The position numbers were made by a program, and so were the translations under genes. The notes under the pieces are model-generated. The model saw only the letters and a list, made by a program, of their open reading frames with translations. It was not told the DNA's origin and ran no database searches. A stretch of DNA of 48,724 nt, taken from positions 1 through 48,724 of the IMG/VR virus record IMGVR_UViG_3300042568_001401; one strand, given 5' to 3'. This document shows positions 32,269-40,892 of the stretch, in pieces. This stretch comes from a virus. Every line of letters begins with the position of its first letter. The stretch's first letter is position 1.

Positions 32269-33546
32269 CTATTTATGAAAATTTCTGTACCAGCTGACCT
32301 GTCTGGCCAGTTGAACGCCTCGCTTGCGAGTTTCAGCATTGTCACTTTGTTTCATACGATTAGCACGACTCTTTAGTCGCTTGAGGTCACTGGCTGTGAT
32401 TTTCTCATCTTTGCCTTTGCCAGCTTTACGCTTTAAACTGCCAGGTCTGCTGCCGGGTTTGGCACGCTGAGTGAAATCCTCGATCACATCTATAGTGAAT
32501 TCCGTTACCTGTTTGTGTTCAATATCAGTTGATTTCAAGTACTGTTGTAGGTTTTTAACACCAGTTTTGAATGCCCATCTAAGTCGGTGATCCTCGTAGG
32601 GATCACCACCGCTTACGTGAGCGGCGCCAGTGTCGGGATCAATAAACAAAGGAACTACATATTCACCCATTTCTGGCAATTTTCTAGTCCAAATAGCCAC
32701 CGCCCCGGGCCAGTGTGTATCGTCACTGACTATAACCACATCCAACTCCTTGGACAACATTTGATAAATGTTAGCAGTTAAATTTTTACCACGGTAAGAC
32801 GGATGGGTCCAGATTGTAGACGCCACCAGTGCTTTTTTATGATTCAGCATTTGTTCTGAAAAGCTAATACTCACTACGAACTCGTCTTCATCATCCAAAA
32901 CCACAGCACGACGCTGTTTAGAACCAGAAAGTGTGATATAAGTTACTGTAATGTCGGGGAATCCTGGAAGATCATAATTTTGAAATCGTTCATATTTTAG
33001 CATTGATCGCAGCATTCTTTCCACACTGGGATTCATGAAGTCATCAGAATGACCACTATCAGCCATTTGTAAAATTTCATTTACTTGATCTTCATCAATA
33101 GTTTTATTGGCGAATTTCAGCATCTGCTCCTGACTGGCTTGATTTGACAGCGTGGGTTTCAGACCTGGATGCAGTGGAGTAGGCCAATCCCCATACTCGA
33201 CCCAACAAAATCCCTTTGATTCCCAATTTAGTTCAGGCTCAAATTCTTCATCAATCACTGCCAAAAAGATATAGTATTTGTGACCTCTCGTGGGTTCCAC
33301 AAACACACTAATGGGGATCATTTCTGCTGGACCTGAGTATCCACTTTCTTCTGCCATTTCTCTCTTGGCTGCTGTTTGTGCATCCTCACCTGGGTCAATT
33401 TGTCCACCCCAACAGCCCCAGGTATTGGGATGACTAACATATTGGCTGCGATGGTTAAGACAAAACCTTCCAGTACTCTTGGCTACAATCAGGCAACCAG
33501 CAGCTTTGCGAATCTTGTTGGTATCAAACATTTCATTCAGTATCAT
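32269..33546 (-). CDS. NUDIX hydrolase fused to GNAT-like domain
   Basis: 425 aa. The N-terminal domain has a full Nudix box G48-x5-E54-x7-REMAEESGY and should cleave a nucleoside-diphosphate derivative. The middle (about 225-310) contains STIWTHPSYRGKNLTANIYQ and VVIVSDDTHWPGAVAIWTR, an acetyl-CoA-binding-like GNAT pattern shared with the 551-aa protein upstream. The C-terminal 60 residues are Lys/Arg-rich (nucleic-acid binding or a tail). Its ATG overlaps the upstream stop (ATGA); it ends in TAG inside the late box of the next gene. Confidence 0.8.
   Translation of the reverse strand: MILNEMFDTNKIRKAAGCLIVAKSTGRFCLNHRSQYVSHPNTWGCWGGQIDPGEDAQTAAKREMAEESGYSGPAEMIPISVFVEPTRGHKYYIFLAVIDEEFEPELNWESKGFCWVEYGDWPTPLHPGLKPTLSNQASQEQMLKFANKTIDEDQVNEILQMADSGHSDDFMNPSVERMLRSMLKYERFQNYDLPGFPDITVTYITLSGSKQRRAVVLDDEDEFVVSISFSEQMLNHKKALVASTIWTHPSYRGKNLTANIYQMLSKELDVVIVSDDTHWPGAVAIWTRKLPEMGEYVVPLFIDPDTGAAHVSGGDPYEDHRLRWAFKTGVKNLQQYLKSTDIEHKQVTEFTIDVIEDFTQRAKPGSRPGSLKRKAGKGKDEKITASDLKRLKSRANRMKQSDNAETRKRGVQLARQVSWYRNFHK
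32270..32277 (-). promoter_or_regulatory. Late promoter box, CATAAATA, 5 nt before ATG
   Basis: CATAAATA-GTTGT-ATG of the 486-aa gene. The box includes the last codons of the 425-aa gene and abuts its TAG stop. Confidence 0.6.
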
Positions 33547-35198
33547 AACTGTTCCTCTAGATCACTAATTCTATTTTTGAAATCAAATGCTAGGACCAAA
33601 TGCTTGTTTGATGAGTTATACGCTGTTTTAGGGTCACCTTTGATGTATTTTTGTTTGTAATAATCAAATAATCTGGGGTTAATGCCAATTTTTTCCAATC
33701 CCGGAGTTCCGTCAGTTCTATACCATATAGATTTTCCTTCTGGTGTCTGCCCAAGGTCACTGGTTATGATAACTCCGTAGTGTTGTGCTACTTCTTTATA
33801 AATTCTAGCTCCTAGATTCAGGTTTCCATATTCAGGAGTTACGTGAACATTTTTAACTTGCCAGGATTTTCTTTTTACTTCAAATTTGACCCAAGCCACA
33901 ATATCAATCTCGCCATGTACTTCATTGGTTGCTACTAATTCTTTAATCAGACCCTGGTCAATTATGTTCAGTTGGATGCCCTCGTGGCCACTTAATGGCA
34001 TAGTTTTGTGTGGGAACTTCAGCATGGATTTGAGTTTAGGCGATCTCAGAATAGAATGACGACCAACGGGATCTAACATATCAGTTTCACTCAGCTGTTT
34101 GTCGTTTGAATGAAAATATTCAGGATGTGTTTTGCCAAAGTCACGCATCAGAATTCCAGCAGCAGCATTGGCTTGGTTTTCATGTTCACTGCCAGTTTCA
34201 CCGCTGTGATCTTCCAGTTCATTATTTAATCTTTGTACATAATGAACTAATTCATGAGCCAGTGTTCTCATGATGTCCATGGGATGTCTTTTATCTAGCA
34301 CTAACACAATATGATCAGTGTGTGGGTCAAAGTATCCAAAAGCAGTAGGGTGGCTGGTAGCAAAATTCTTTTGAAATTTAATTTTGGGCAATTGCTGTAA
34401 CTCCAGTTTTTGTACTGCAAACTTTAGAAAATCCGTCAGTACCTGCCCACTCTGTACAGATTCCGAAACTATGTCAGAACTCTTTTTTTTAGGCTTGGAT
34501 GTTTTAGTTATCATAACAGCAGTTTTTGTGAGGTTAGGTACCTTTTTAGCATCAAACCCTGGTCCCAATATACTAACCACGTACTCAATGAGTTCATTGC
34601 CGTCAAAACCCTTTTGGTAAATTCTGCCACCAGGTCTCAAAATCCAAACTGATCCGGGCTCATCTCCGGGTTCGAAATTTTTAGTTCGATCGATATCGTC
34701 TCGATATCCTCTAACACCAATAACAGCCATACCTCCAGTTTTGAGCAGTTTGCCAATGTGCTTTACTACTCTGTCTCGAATGTTCGGTGGCAACACGTTC
34801 AACACATTCAAACACACCACAGCGTCGTATTGTTCGGTAATCTCTGATGACTTTGTGAAAGTGGGCTTTGATTTGGCTCGTTTGGGTTCAGGCTCATAGG
34901 AATCAACTTGAGCAATATCTGTTAACACCGATCTCATGGCATTTGTGCCGGATCCCAGACCTGCACCATAATCCAGAACTCTGGCTCCTGGTTGGATAAG
35001 AGGCAACAATAGCGAAGCTGCTTTAGCGTAACTGGTTTTCGTGGCTTCTACTTGCGTGGTTTCTGACCCAGGTTGATGCTCAATATCCTCATCATCTTCT
35101 TTTTTGGATTTTAACTTTTCCACATTCAGTAAAGATGGATCGTCCTTTTTGTTTGAACCTTCGCTAATGTTTACGCTTAAAAAATCCCGGAGTTTCAT
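33543..35198 (-). CDS. Methyltransferase - zincin - GNAT fusion protein
   Basis: 551 aa with three parts. About 50-200: a Rossmann SAM-methyltransferase (VLDYGAGLGSG at 74-84). About 255-390: a zinc metalloprotease-like domain with HELVH (315-319) and a downstream acidic Glu/His segment (SGETGSEHENQANA). About 425-510: a GNAT-like domain (VTPEYGNLNLGARIYKEV and ITSDLGQTPEGKSIWYR) related to that of the 425-aa protein. The N-terminus MKLRDFLSVNISEGS may be a capsid-targeting leader with ISE|G. Late box 5 nt before the ATG. Confidence 0.8.
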   Translation of the reverse strand: MKLRDFLSVNISEGSNKKDDPSLLNVEKLKSKKEDDEDIEHQPGSETTQVEATKTSYAKAASLLLPLIQPGARVLDYGAGLGSGTNAMRSVLTDIAQVDSYEPEPKRAKSKPTFTKSSEITEQYDAVVCLNVLNVLPPNIRDRVVKHIGKLLKTGGMAVIGVRGYRDDIDRTKNFEPGDEPGSVWILRPGGRIYQKGFDGNELIEYVVSILGPGFDAKKVPNLTKTAVMITKTSKPKKKSSDIVSESVQSGQVLTDFLKFAVQKLELQQLPKIKFQKNFATSHPTAFGYFDPHTDHIVLVLDKRHPMDIMRTLAHELVHYVQRLNNELEDHSGETGSEHENQANAAAGILMRDFGKTHPEYFHSNDKQLSETDMLDPVGRHSILRSPKLKSMLKFPHKTMPLSGHEGIQLNIIDQGLIKELVATNEVHGEIDIVAWVKFEVKRKSWQVKNVHVTPEYGNLNLGARIYKEVAQHYGVIITSDLGQTPEGKSIWYRTDGTPGLEKIGINPRLFDYYKQKYIKGDPKTAYNSSNKHLVLAFDFKNRISDLEEQL

Positions 35199-35203
35199 GT
35201 GAT

Positions 35204-35211
35204 TATTTATC
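35204..35211 (-). promoter_or_regulatory. Late promoter box, GATAAATA, 5 nt before ATG
   Basis: GATAAATA-ATCAC-ATG of the fusion gene. Confidence 0.6.
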
Positions 35212-35222
35212 CATTTGTGTTT

Positions 35223-36839
35223 TTAAAAATCTCTATATACTTGTACTTCCGAAGGCATTGGACCATTCAGTGTTGATGCCCAAGCTCGGATCTTGTTGTC
35301 TCTGTCTGCATCTGTGCTATTGAAGCGATGCAGTATCCGGCCATTCGAATCCACTACTTTCCAGGAGTACTCTCCAGGTTTGGGTGCTTCGGGTTTTGTT
35401 TCAGGTGCAGTCTGAGGTTTAGATCTGAGTTGGGTTAGTTCTCTCTGTTGAATGATACCAGTCATTGCAGCTCTAAACTCTTCTTTGTTAATTTCACCTG
35501 CTAGCACTTGTGCAAACAGACTGCGAGTGGAGTCGTTGCCAGGCTTGATTATCTTGTAGAATTTTTTGAGGTATTCTTTTCTGTAAGCGTCTGGGTCCAT
35601 GGCTGCGCTCAACGCCACAGTGTAACGATTTACCACAGCTAACAATTCCTCTATTGGCTTATCTAACCAATTATCACCAGGACTGCGGAATTCTACCCTG
35701 TTATCATGTATGTTAATGCTGTCTATGTGGCGAGTCTTGCCTGTGTGTATATATTTAGATGTAATCTGAGTAAAATGCTTGCGCATTTGATTGAAAATTT
35801 GATCTGTATATGCAGAATCAAAAGCGGCAGACGAAGTTAAGTTAGCTGCTTTATTTTTAATTTCACGAGTCATGTTTCTGGAATAACTGTTAAATTCTCT
35901 TTCAAACTGTTTCAGCACATACTCATCGCCGCTCAGTATAACCAGTTTAACATAATCAATTTTTGCCCGATCAAACGCAGGAAAACTCATGTTGATATGC
36001 AATCCGGTTTCAGAATCAGTATAACAGTTACGTTGCCCCCAGTTATAAATCTTAGCGAATTCTCTCACAGCTTGTTCATATGGCAGAGGTGGTCCAATAA
36101 TTTCCACTCCATGATCAGAGTTATTTGAGCTCAATGAGGAGTCCGGTTCCACGATGTAATAGTCACCGCCCCTGGCCACACCATGATAATCTTCACTCCA
36201 AGTAGCATTACGACCAGTTACATTTTTTATTGTTTTTGATACTTCTCCAAATACAGATGCTTTCTTGATGCGTGGCCATTCAATTTCGCCCGAGTATCTA
36301 TTATAGATATCACTGGCCATTGTTAAATCTTCGCTTGATAAAAAGTCTTCAAATGTATAATGATCGTCAAAATCTTGGAGATATTGTTCGTGAGCCATGT
36401 TATATTCATGGGTTTCATTTGATATTGCTTGCTCAACATGGTCTTCCAAATAGTCTAAGTCATACCCTTCGGTGTCTTTGATATCTGTGTTGTCAACTAT
36501 CCATTCTCGAACATAATCAGTTTTTGCTGATTCCCAATCACGGTTAATTTGAACTGTTTTCCAATATTCAAAATCTTGATCTATGCTTCTCATGAAACGT
36601 CTAACTGCACGACTGGAATTTGGACCATCTAAAAAAAAGTCTTCAACATCGTCGTATGTTTTCATTTTTTCATCATAATCAAAATCTGGTTCTTCATCCA
36701 GATCATATATGTTACCGTCCACAAACATTTCCATTTCAAAACCCAGTGTGGGTCTCAATTTGGCTGCCTGTGTGCTGAGACTGCCCGGGGCCATTTTGAT
36801 TTCAGTCACATTTTGTTCTATTAGATCACGAAGTTTCAT
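35223..36839 (-). CDS. Amidoligase-like (COOH-NH2 ligase) protein
   Basis: 538 aa. GFEMEMFVDG (33-42), ELxSS-like VEPDSSLSSN, VEIIGPPLPYEQAV, ETGLHINMSF and VEFRSPGDNW follow the Amidoligase_2 pattern of the glutamine-synthetase-like ligase superfamily, which forms amide bonds using ATP. The substrate is unknown (peptidoglycan, protein or nucleotide). The N-terminus MKLRDLIEQNVTEIKMA is nearly the same as that of the 551-aa protein, suggesting a shared targeting leader. The gene follows the flavodoxin-like gene by 3 nt. Confidence 0.75.
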   Translation of the reverse strand: MKLRDLIEQNVTEIKMAPGSLSTQAAKLRPTLGFEMEMFVDGNIYDLDEEPDFDYDEKMKTYDDVEDFFLDGPNSSRAVRRFMRSIDQDFEYWKTVQINRDWESAKTDYVREWIVDNTDIKDTEGYDLDYLEDHVEQAISNETHEYNMAHEQYLQDFDDHYTFEDFLSSEDLTMASDIYNRYSGEIEWPRIKKASVFGEVSKTIKNVTGRNATWSEDYHGVARGGDYYIVEPDSSLSSNNSDHGVEIIGPPLPYEQAVREFAKIYNWGQRNCYTDSETGLHINMSFPAFDRAKIDYVKLVILSGDEYVLKQFEREFNSYSRNMTREIKNKAANLTSSAAFDSAYTDQIFNQMRKHFTQITSKYIHTGKTRHIDSINIHDNRVEFRSPGDNWLDKPIEELLAVVNRYTVALSAAMDPDAYRKEYLKKFYKIIKPGNDSTRSLFAQVLAGEINKEEFRAAMTGIIQQRELTQLRSKPQTAPETKPEAPKPGEYSWKVVDSNGRILHRFNSTDADRDNKIRAWASTLNGPMPSEVQVYRDF

Positions 36840-36842
36840 AAA

Positions 36843-37610
36843 TTACAGCCCTTGTTCTCTCATGTAATCATGATTTTTTATAACAGGCATAGTTACTGGC
36901 TCATTGATTTCATCCAGTGGCTCTGTTTCAACTGGTTCAGGTTCAATTGGTTCAGACTTGGCGGCAGAAACATGTGGCTGCCAGCTCATGTAATCAGGTC
37001 TGGGTTCTTTGTTTTCCTGAACCTCAGCGCCAATCTTACGACGTCTGAGCAGCTGAGTCCAGGCAGCTTGATTTCTAGCAAATAGTTCAATGTGTTGTTG
37101 TGTTCTCTGGTCAGTGCGGATGTCTTTGCGATCTTGCATCACACAGGGCACAATTGCATCTGGTGGCACAGTGAATCCCATGTTGGTTGCAAAGTTCAAT
37201 AGTAGCCCAGTGATTTGTTGAAAGCCGTCATCACTGCCGCTTATGATTGCACCAAATGTTTTGCCATACAGGGGATTGATAGCAGTCTTGATGGCAAAAT
37301 CGTCATAGTAGCACATGCGTTCCATCAGGGCCTGGATCAGGCTGCTGTGTATTCCCCACCAGATGGGAGTGGAGAAAATCACACAATCAGCTCCCAGTAC
37401 CTTGGCTAGTGCTTGAGTCATACCATCAGCGTTGCCGCTTTCAGTAACATTGCTTACACCAGGTTCGTACTGGATTTTTCTCAGATTGAACAATTCAACT
37501 TCTTTGAAACCCCGTTCCAGTAGCTGCTTTTCCACTAATTTTGCAATATAAGCACTATTGCTGTCTGATTGTTTTTGCTTCAGTGATCCCAAAAATATAA
37601 TGGCTTTCAT
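36843..37610 (-). CDS. Flavodoxin-like NAD(P)H-dependent FMN reductase
   Basis: 255 aa. IIFLGSLKQKQSDSNSAYIA is the phosphate-binding loop of the flavodoxin/WrbA fold, followed by VIFSTPIWWGIHSSLIQALMER and AIISGSDDGFQQ. Residues about 195-255 form a Pro/Glu-rich extension with PEPVETEP. It may reduce quinones or detoxify reactive species, fitting the SOD nearby. A perfect late box lies exactly 5 nt before the ATG. Confidence 0.82.
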   Translation of the reverse strand: MKAIIFLGSLKQKQSDSNSAYIAKLVEKQLLERGFKEVELFNLRKIQYEPGVSNVTESGNADGMTQALAKVLGADCVIFSTPIWWGIHSSLIQALMERMCYYDDFAIKTAINPLYGKTFGAIISGSDDGFQQITGLLLNFATNMGFTVPPDAIVPCVMQDRKDIRTDQRTQQHIELFARNQAAWTQLLRRRKIGAEVQENKEPRPDYMSWQPHVSAAKSEPIEPEPVETEPLDEINEPVTMPVIKNHDYMREQGL

Positions 37611-37615
37611 GCCGG

Positions 37616-37623
37616 TATTTATA
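37616..37623 (-). promoter_or_regulatory. Late promoter box, TATAAATA, 5 nt before ATG
   Basis: A perfect TATAAATA followed by CCGGC and ATG of the flavodoxin-like gene. Confidence 0.7.
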
Positions 37624-37635
37624 CAACAATGCTGA

Positions 37636-38799
37636 TCAGCGGTGCCACAACAGGAAGCTGGTAATTACATCTGGTCTGAATGCTGCACGATCGCCGTCGC
37701 CCTGAGTCACAATCACATGCCATCTGGGTTGATCACTCTGTGGTGTATCCAGCATCTGATCATAAGTGATGATGTCCTGCACAGGCACATGGTAGGTCTT
37801 GGCCAACTGTTGACGGAACGTGTTCAGGCTCTTGGCGTCCTTGAACTGAATGCGACCCTTGGCATCTTTAATAAGTGCATTGCCTTCGTGCTGGATCAGA
37901 TCCCAGAACATGCTCTGTGGCACAGTGATGGCCTGCTTGACAGTTTTACCAGCGTCTTTTGCTCGTTGAATCTGAATAACATCGCTGCGTTTGGCACCAG
38001 TGCTGAAGTTGATCAGGAAGTTACTGGGAAGATTTCCAACAGCGATATCAGCCACTTTGGTATAGGCATAAAACTGCACATCGGGGTTTGCTTTGGCCAG
38101 ATCCAAAGCCATCTCCAGGTACTCTTTGCTGAAGAAGTCACCAGCGTCATGCCAACGAACCACCAGCTCTATGTCTTTCTTCTTGAGCTTTTTCTTGATT
38201 TTGTTAATTTCAGTGCTGATTAATCCAAAGTATCCAGCTGGGTCGTTCACCAAAAAGTTAAGAGCTCGGGCAGCACTCAGTGAGCTGGTAGGAAACATCA
38301 CATACCCACCACGTCGAGCATAGCAGTATTTCTGACATTCGCCAGCACTGGGGCAGGTTGTGATTTCCACAAACTCGCCAGTTTCTTCGTCCACCACTAT
38401 GCCTTTGAGTGCTGGTAAACTGATGTCATAGAGCACTTTGTCCTTGTCGCTGCTCTTGACCATCTTGGCACTGGGGGCACTCTTGACCATCTTGGTGTTG
38501 ATGCCCATCAGCGTCAGCGGTCGCTTGGTGATTTTCTGTCGCAACTGATCCAGATCCCAAACGTCCTCAGCATCATCAGTCTTGGTGATGTTGCTGGCAT
38601 GTATGTACGCACCCATGCGTTCTTTGGGAGTCTTGGTCTTGCTCTTGATTCTGCCAGCCATGGCTTGCATCTCGGGATCGGTAATTCTGCGCTGTCCTGG
38701 TGGGTTCAGCTTGAGAGCTTCATCCAGCTGGTCGTTGAGATCCAGTCTGTGGACTGTGAATCCACCCAATCGTTTTTCCATTAATTCTCTAGTGTTCAT
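37636..38799 (-). CDS. GP88-like cysteine-motif protein
   Basis: 387 aa. TTCPSAGECQKYCYARRGGYV and later VRWHDAGDFFSKEYLEMAL with VQFYAYTK match the phage GP88 family, which has a conserved Cys cluster (C-x6-C-x3-C) and an HD(A/S)GDF motif. The biochemical role is not established; an Fe-S or zinc site is plausible. The N-terminus MNTRELMEKRL is helical. A late box lies exactly 5 nt before the ATG. Confidence 0.75.
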   Translation of the reverse strand: MNTRELMEKRLGGFTVHRLDLNDQLDEALKLNPPGQRRITDPEMQAMAGRIKSKTKTPKERMGAYIHASNITKTDDAEDVWDLDQLRQKITKRPLTLMGINTKMVKSAPSAKMVKSSDKDKVLYDISLPALKGIVVDEETGEFVEITTCPSAGECQKYCYARRGGYVMFPTSSLSAARALNFLVNDPAGYFGLISTEINKIKKKLKKKDIELVVRWHDAGDFFSKEYLEMALDLAKANPDVQFYAYTKVADIAVGNLPSNFLINFSTGAKRSDVIQIQRAKDAGKTVKQAITVPQSMFWDLIQHEGNALIKDAKGRIQFKDAKSLNTFRQQLAKTYHVPVQDIITYDQMLDTPQSDQPRWHVIVTQGDGDRAAFRPDVITSFLLWHR

Positions 38800-38804
38800 G
38801 TCAT

Positions 38805-38812
38805 TATTTATG
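38805..38812 (-). promoter_or_regulatory. Late promoter box, CATAAATA, 5 nt before ATG
   Basis: CATAAATA-ATGAC-ATG of the GP88-like gene. It sits at the edge of the gene-free region. Confidence 0.6.
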
Positions 38813-39300
38813 ATGTGCTACGCACATCAGCGTCTTCGCTTCCGCAGTCAGCTCGACGCGATTTTTAATGAACTTTTAAGATATCACTGCTATAGATTCA
38901 GCCACTCTTCGCCCGTCCGCGGGGCGAAGCGGAAAAGATCTGCTATGAGTTCTTGATCCAGTCAATACAGAAGTTTATGCGGAGGCGGTTGGCCTGTACC
39001 CCCTGCTTCTTCTTCGTTTCACACACGTTGGACCATAAGGGCAAACTCACTTAATCCTGCTCAACCTTCAAGCTAATGTGCGAAAACCAACGGAAACACA
39101 CAGACACAGTATTGACATGCGTCAGTGTGTTTAGCGGTTGTATCTTTTTCACAGAGCCGCTATCATTTGTTTAGGTGCGTAACTCGCAAGATCCGTCCGC
39201 AATATCCGATGCTGACTCAATGCGGGTCGAGCTGCCTCGACCAAACAGTGTTACTATGAATGATTGGGCTGGATTTTGTCCAGCCCAGGCTTAAAACGAT
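38813..39300. other. Gene-free, GC-richer, hairpin-rich region
   Basis: No convincing gene in 488 nt. Hairpins: GGGCTGGA/TCCAGCCC (near 39270), GGTCGAG/CTCGACC (near 39228), CCGCA/TGCGG around 39200-39228, AGCGG/CCGCT around 39133-39164, AAACACAC/GTGTGTTT around 39092-39130 and ATGTGC/GCACAT next to the GP88-like gene. Composition is visibly richer in G+C than the flanks. A minus-strand 35-codon frame starting GTG near 39048 and ending TAG near 38943 has AGGA upstream but little else. Candidate structured RNA, origin or foreign insert. I could not identify tmRNA, RNase P or rRNA signatures. Confidence 0.5.
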
Positions 39301-39903
39301 TTACTTCTGAAATGCAACTCCAAAAGTCCAGACAGTGCGATGCAGATAACCACGTTGTAGTTCATAAGAAGTCACTACTGCAAGCCCCGGAGTAAGATTG
39401 TAACCCACACCCAGCTTTTTAATATTGTACTTGGTGTTACGATCATTAGTCAAACTTTTGCTGATTTCGTATCCAGCTCTGAGAGTCATTGCACCCAGAG
39501 CATAACGAACACGTGGTTCAAAAATATAACCCGTATCGTTTACTCCATCAGGTCCAAACAACTGGCGAACTCCACCACGGGCACCAATCTCCAGATCCTG
39601 TAACTTGATCAGATTGTTTTTCAACAGTGCAGCACTGGCTTGGCTGGGTGTATTCTGACGTTGTTGGAAAAACTGTACGTTTTGCCAGTACATGGGGGCA
39701 TTGTAATTTCTGCTCTGCACTGACTCTAGGCGAATTTCTGCAGCCAGATTATCACCCGATAGCTTAATGGTATCAGTGATTCTGACTCCCTTGGCTAGGG
39801 ATTGCACTTGGTGATCCTTCATGCTAACTGCTTCCAGCCTGATCTGATGATCCAGTGCTTGGCACTGAAACGCCAACATTGCAAAAAACAGTATCTTTTT
39901 CAT
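39301..39903 (-). CDS. Exported beta-barrel-like protein
   Basis: 200 aa from ATG 39903. MKKILFFAMLAFQCQA is a Sec signal peptide. The mature part alternates polar and hydrophobic residues in beta-strand fashion (VRYALGAMTLRAGYEISK, LAVVTSYELQRGYLHRT) and ends TFGVAFQK, similar to outer-membrane barrels though not ending exactly in Phe. A phage outer-membrane protein could act in superinfection exclusion; this is inference. Confidence 0.6.
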   Translation of the reverse strand: MKKILFFAMLAFQCQALDHQIRLEAVSMKDHQVQSLAKGVRITDTIKLSGDNLAAEIRLESVQSRNYNAPMYWQNVQFFQQRQNTPSQASAALLKNNLIKLQDLEIGARGGVRQLFGPDGVNDTGYIFEPRVRYALGAMTLRAGYEISKSLTNDRNTKYNIKKLGVGYNLTPGLAVVTSYELQRGYLHRTVWTFGVAFQK

Positions 39904-39913
39904 ATCAACTCCA

Positions 39914-40543
39914 TTATTTGTAGGGATAATAGGTAGCCACCCGGTCTGCAATCCCCAGTTTAATTGCATCACGAGCCTCCAAGTAAACATCACTGGGAGG
40001 AAGCAGGTACTGACGTATGTCAGCATCAGTTTTCAAACTGGTGCAGGTTTTAATATGATTTATTAAACGTCGTTCCAGCCTGGCGAGTTCAGAAGTTTGG
40101 GCCATTAGTTCATGAGCCTTGCCACCAGTATACCAACTGAATTGGTGGCTCATGATACTGGTGTTGGGCGTGACAGTGCGATGACCAGGTTCACCAGCCA
40201 TGAATGCAAACAGGGCACTGCTGGCTATGCTGCCAATACCCACGGTATGAATGGGAATACGGCTGCCTTTCATCACATCAATTAAACCAAAACAAGCACT
40301 TAAATCACCGCCATCACTCATGAACATCAGAGTAATGTGTTGTGGTTTTCGGTTTGCTGGGCTGTAATTTTTATTCAGTATAAATTTGATACATCTGGCC
40401 ACGCTGGAGGTGGTAAATTCCTCACTGAACAGATAAATCCCATTTCGATCCAGATTAGATGTGACATCTGAATCAAAATAGGATTGATCGTCTAGAAATT
40501 CTGATACTTCTGCACTGCCAGAATTTTTTTTGTTTTTTGACAT
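39914..40543 (-). CDS. clpP: ClpP-like serine protease
   Basis: 209 aa from ATG 40543. The ClpP fold is evident: FMSDGGDLSACFGLIDVM, nucleophile region GIGSIASSALFAFMAGEPGHR, His in SIMSHQFSW and the helical ARDAIKLGIADRV end. It lacks an obvious long handle. It may pair with the phage ClpA at the left edge, or be a head-maturation-type protease; the first is favoured by the extended ClpP-like C-terminus. Confidence 0.82.
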   Translation of the reverse strand: MSKNKKNSGSAEVSEFLDDQSYFDSDVTSNLDRNGIYLFSEEFTTSSVARCIKFILNKNYSPANRKPQHITLMFMSDGGDLSACFGLIDVMKGSRIPIHTVGIGSIASSALFAFMAGEPGHRTVTPNTSIMSHQFSWYTGGKAHELMAQTSELARLERRLINHIKTCTSLKTDADIRQYLLPPSDVYLEARDAIKLGIADRVATYYPYK

Positions 40544-40547
40544 AGCG

Positions 40548-40892
40548 TTATATACAATCTGCACATTTGGTGTAAAGAAAACCGAAAATATTGCGAATCT
40601 CCGCAGGCACACCACCACAATCTTCACACACAAAGGAACTTCTGTTCTCGTATTCATTGGTGATGTCCCATAGGGTATCACTTGATTGATACAAGTAGAC
40701 TCGCAAAGTTCCAAATTTTTGTTTTAGTTGTAGCAGTCTGCCATCCCAACCTGCTTGAAATAGTTTCTCAAACATTTCAGTCAGTAGATCATTCCAGCCA
40801 ACACCCACATACCCTGATTGCAAAAATTTTTCCACAGAGTATGTTACAGGATTTGCCGGATATTCCAGATAGGTGATAACTTTATCAGTCAT
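40548..40892 (-). CDS. Small zinc-ribbon-like phage protein
   Basis: 114 aa from ATG 40892, whose TAATG overlaps the upstream stop. LQLKQKFGTLRVYLYQSSD is a conserved phage motif (KFG.LR.Y), followed by CEDCG and CADC, which would form a zinc ribbon. The family is common in phages but uncharacterised. Confidence 0.65.
   Translation of the reverse strand: MTDKVITYLEYPANPVTYSVEKFLQSGYVGVGWNDLLTEMFEKLFQAGWDGRLLQLKQKFGTLRVYLYQSSDTLWDITNEYENRSSFVCEDCGGVPAEIRNIFGFLYTKCADCI

Noticed and set aside
38813-39300. tmRNA, RNase P RNA or rRNA in the gene-free island
   Set aside because: No T-loop with acceptor stem, no tag-peptide frame with a typical end, and no GAGGAAAGTCC-type core on either strand.
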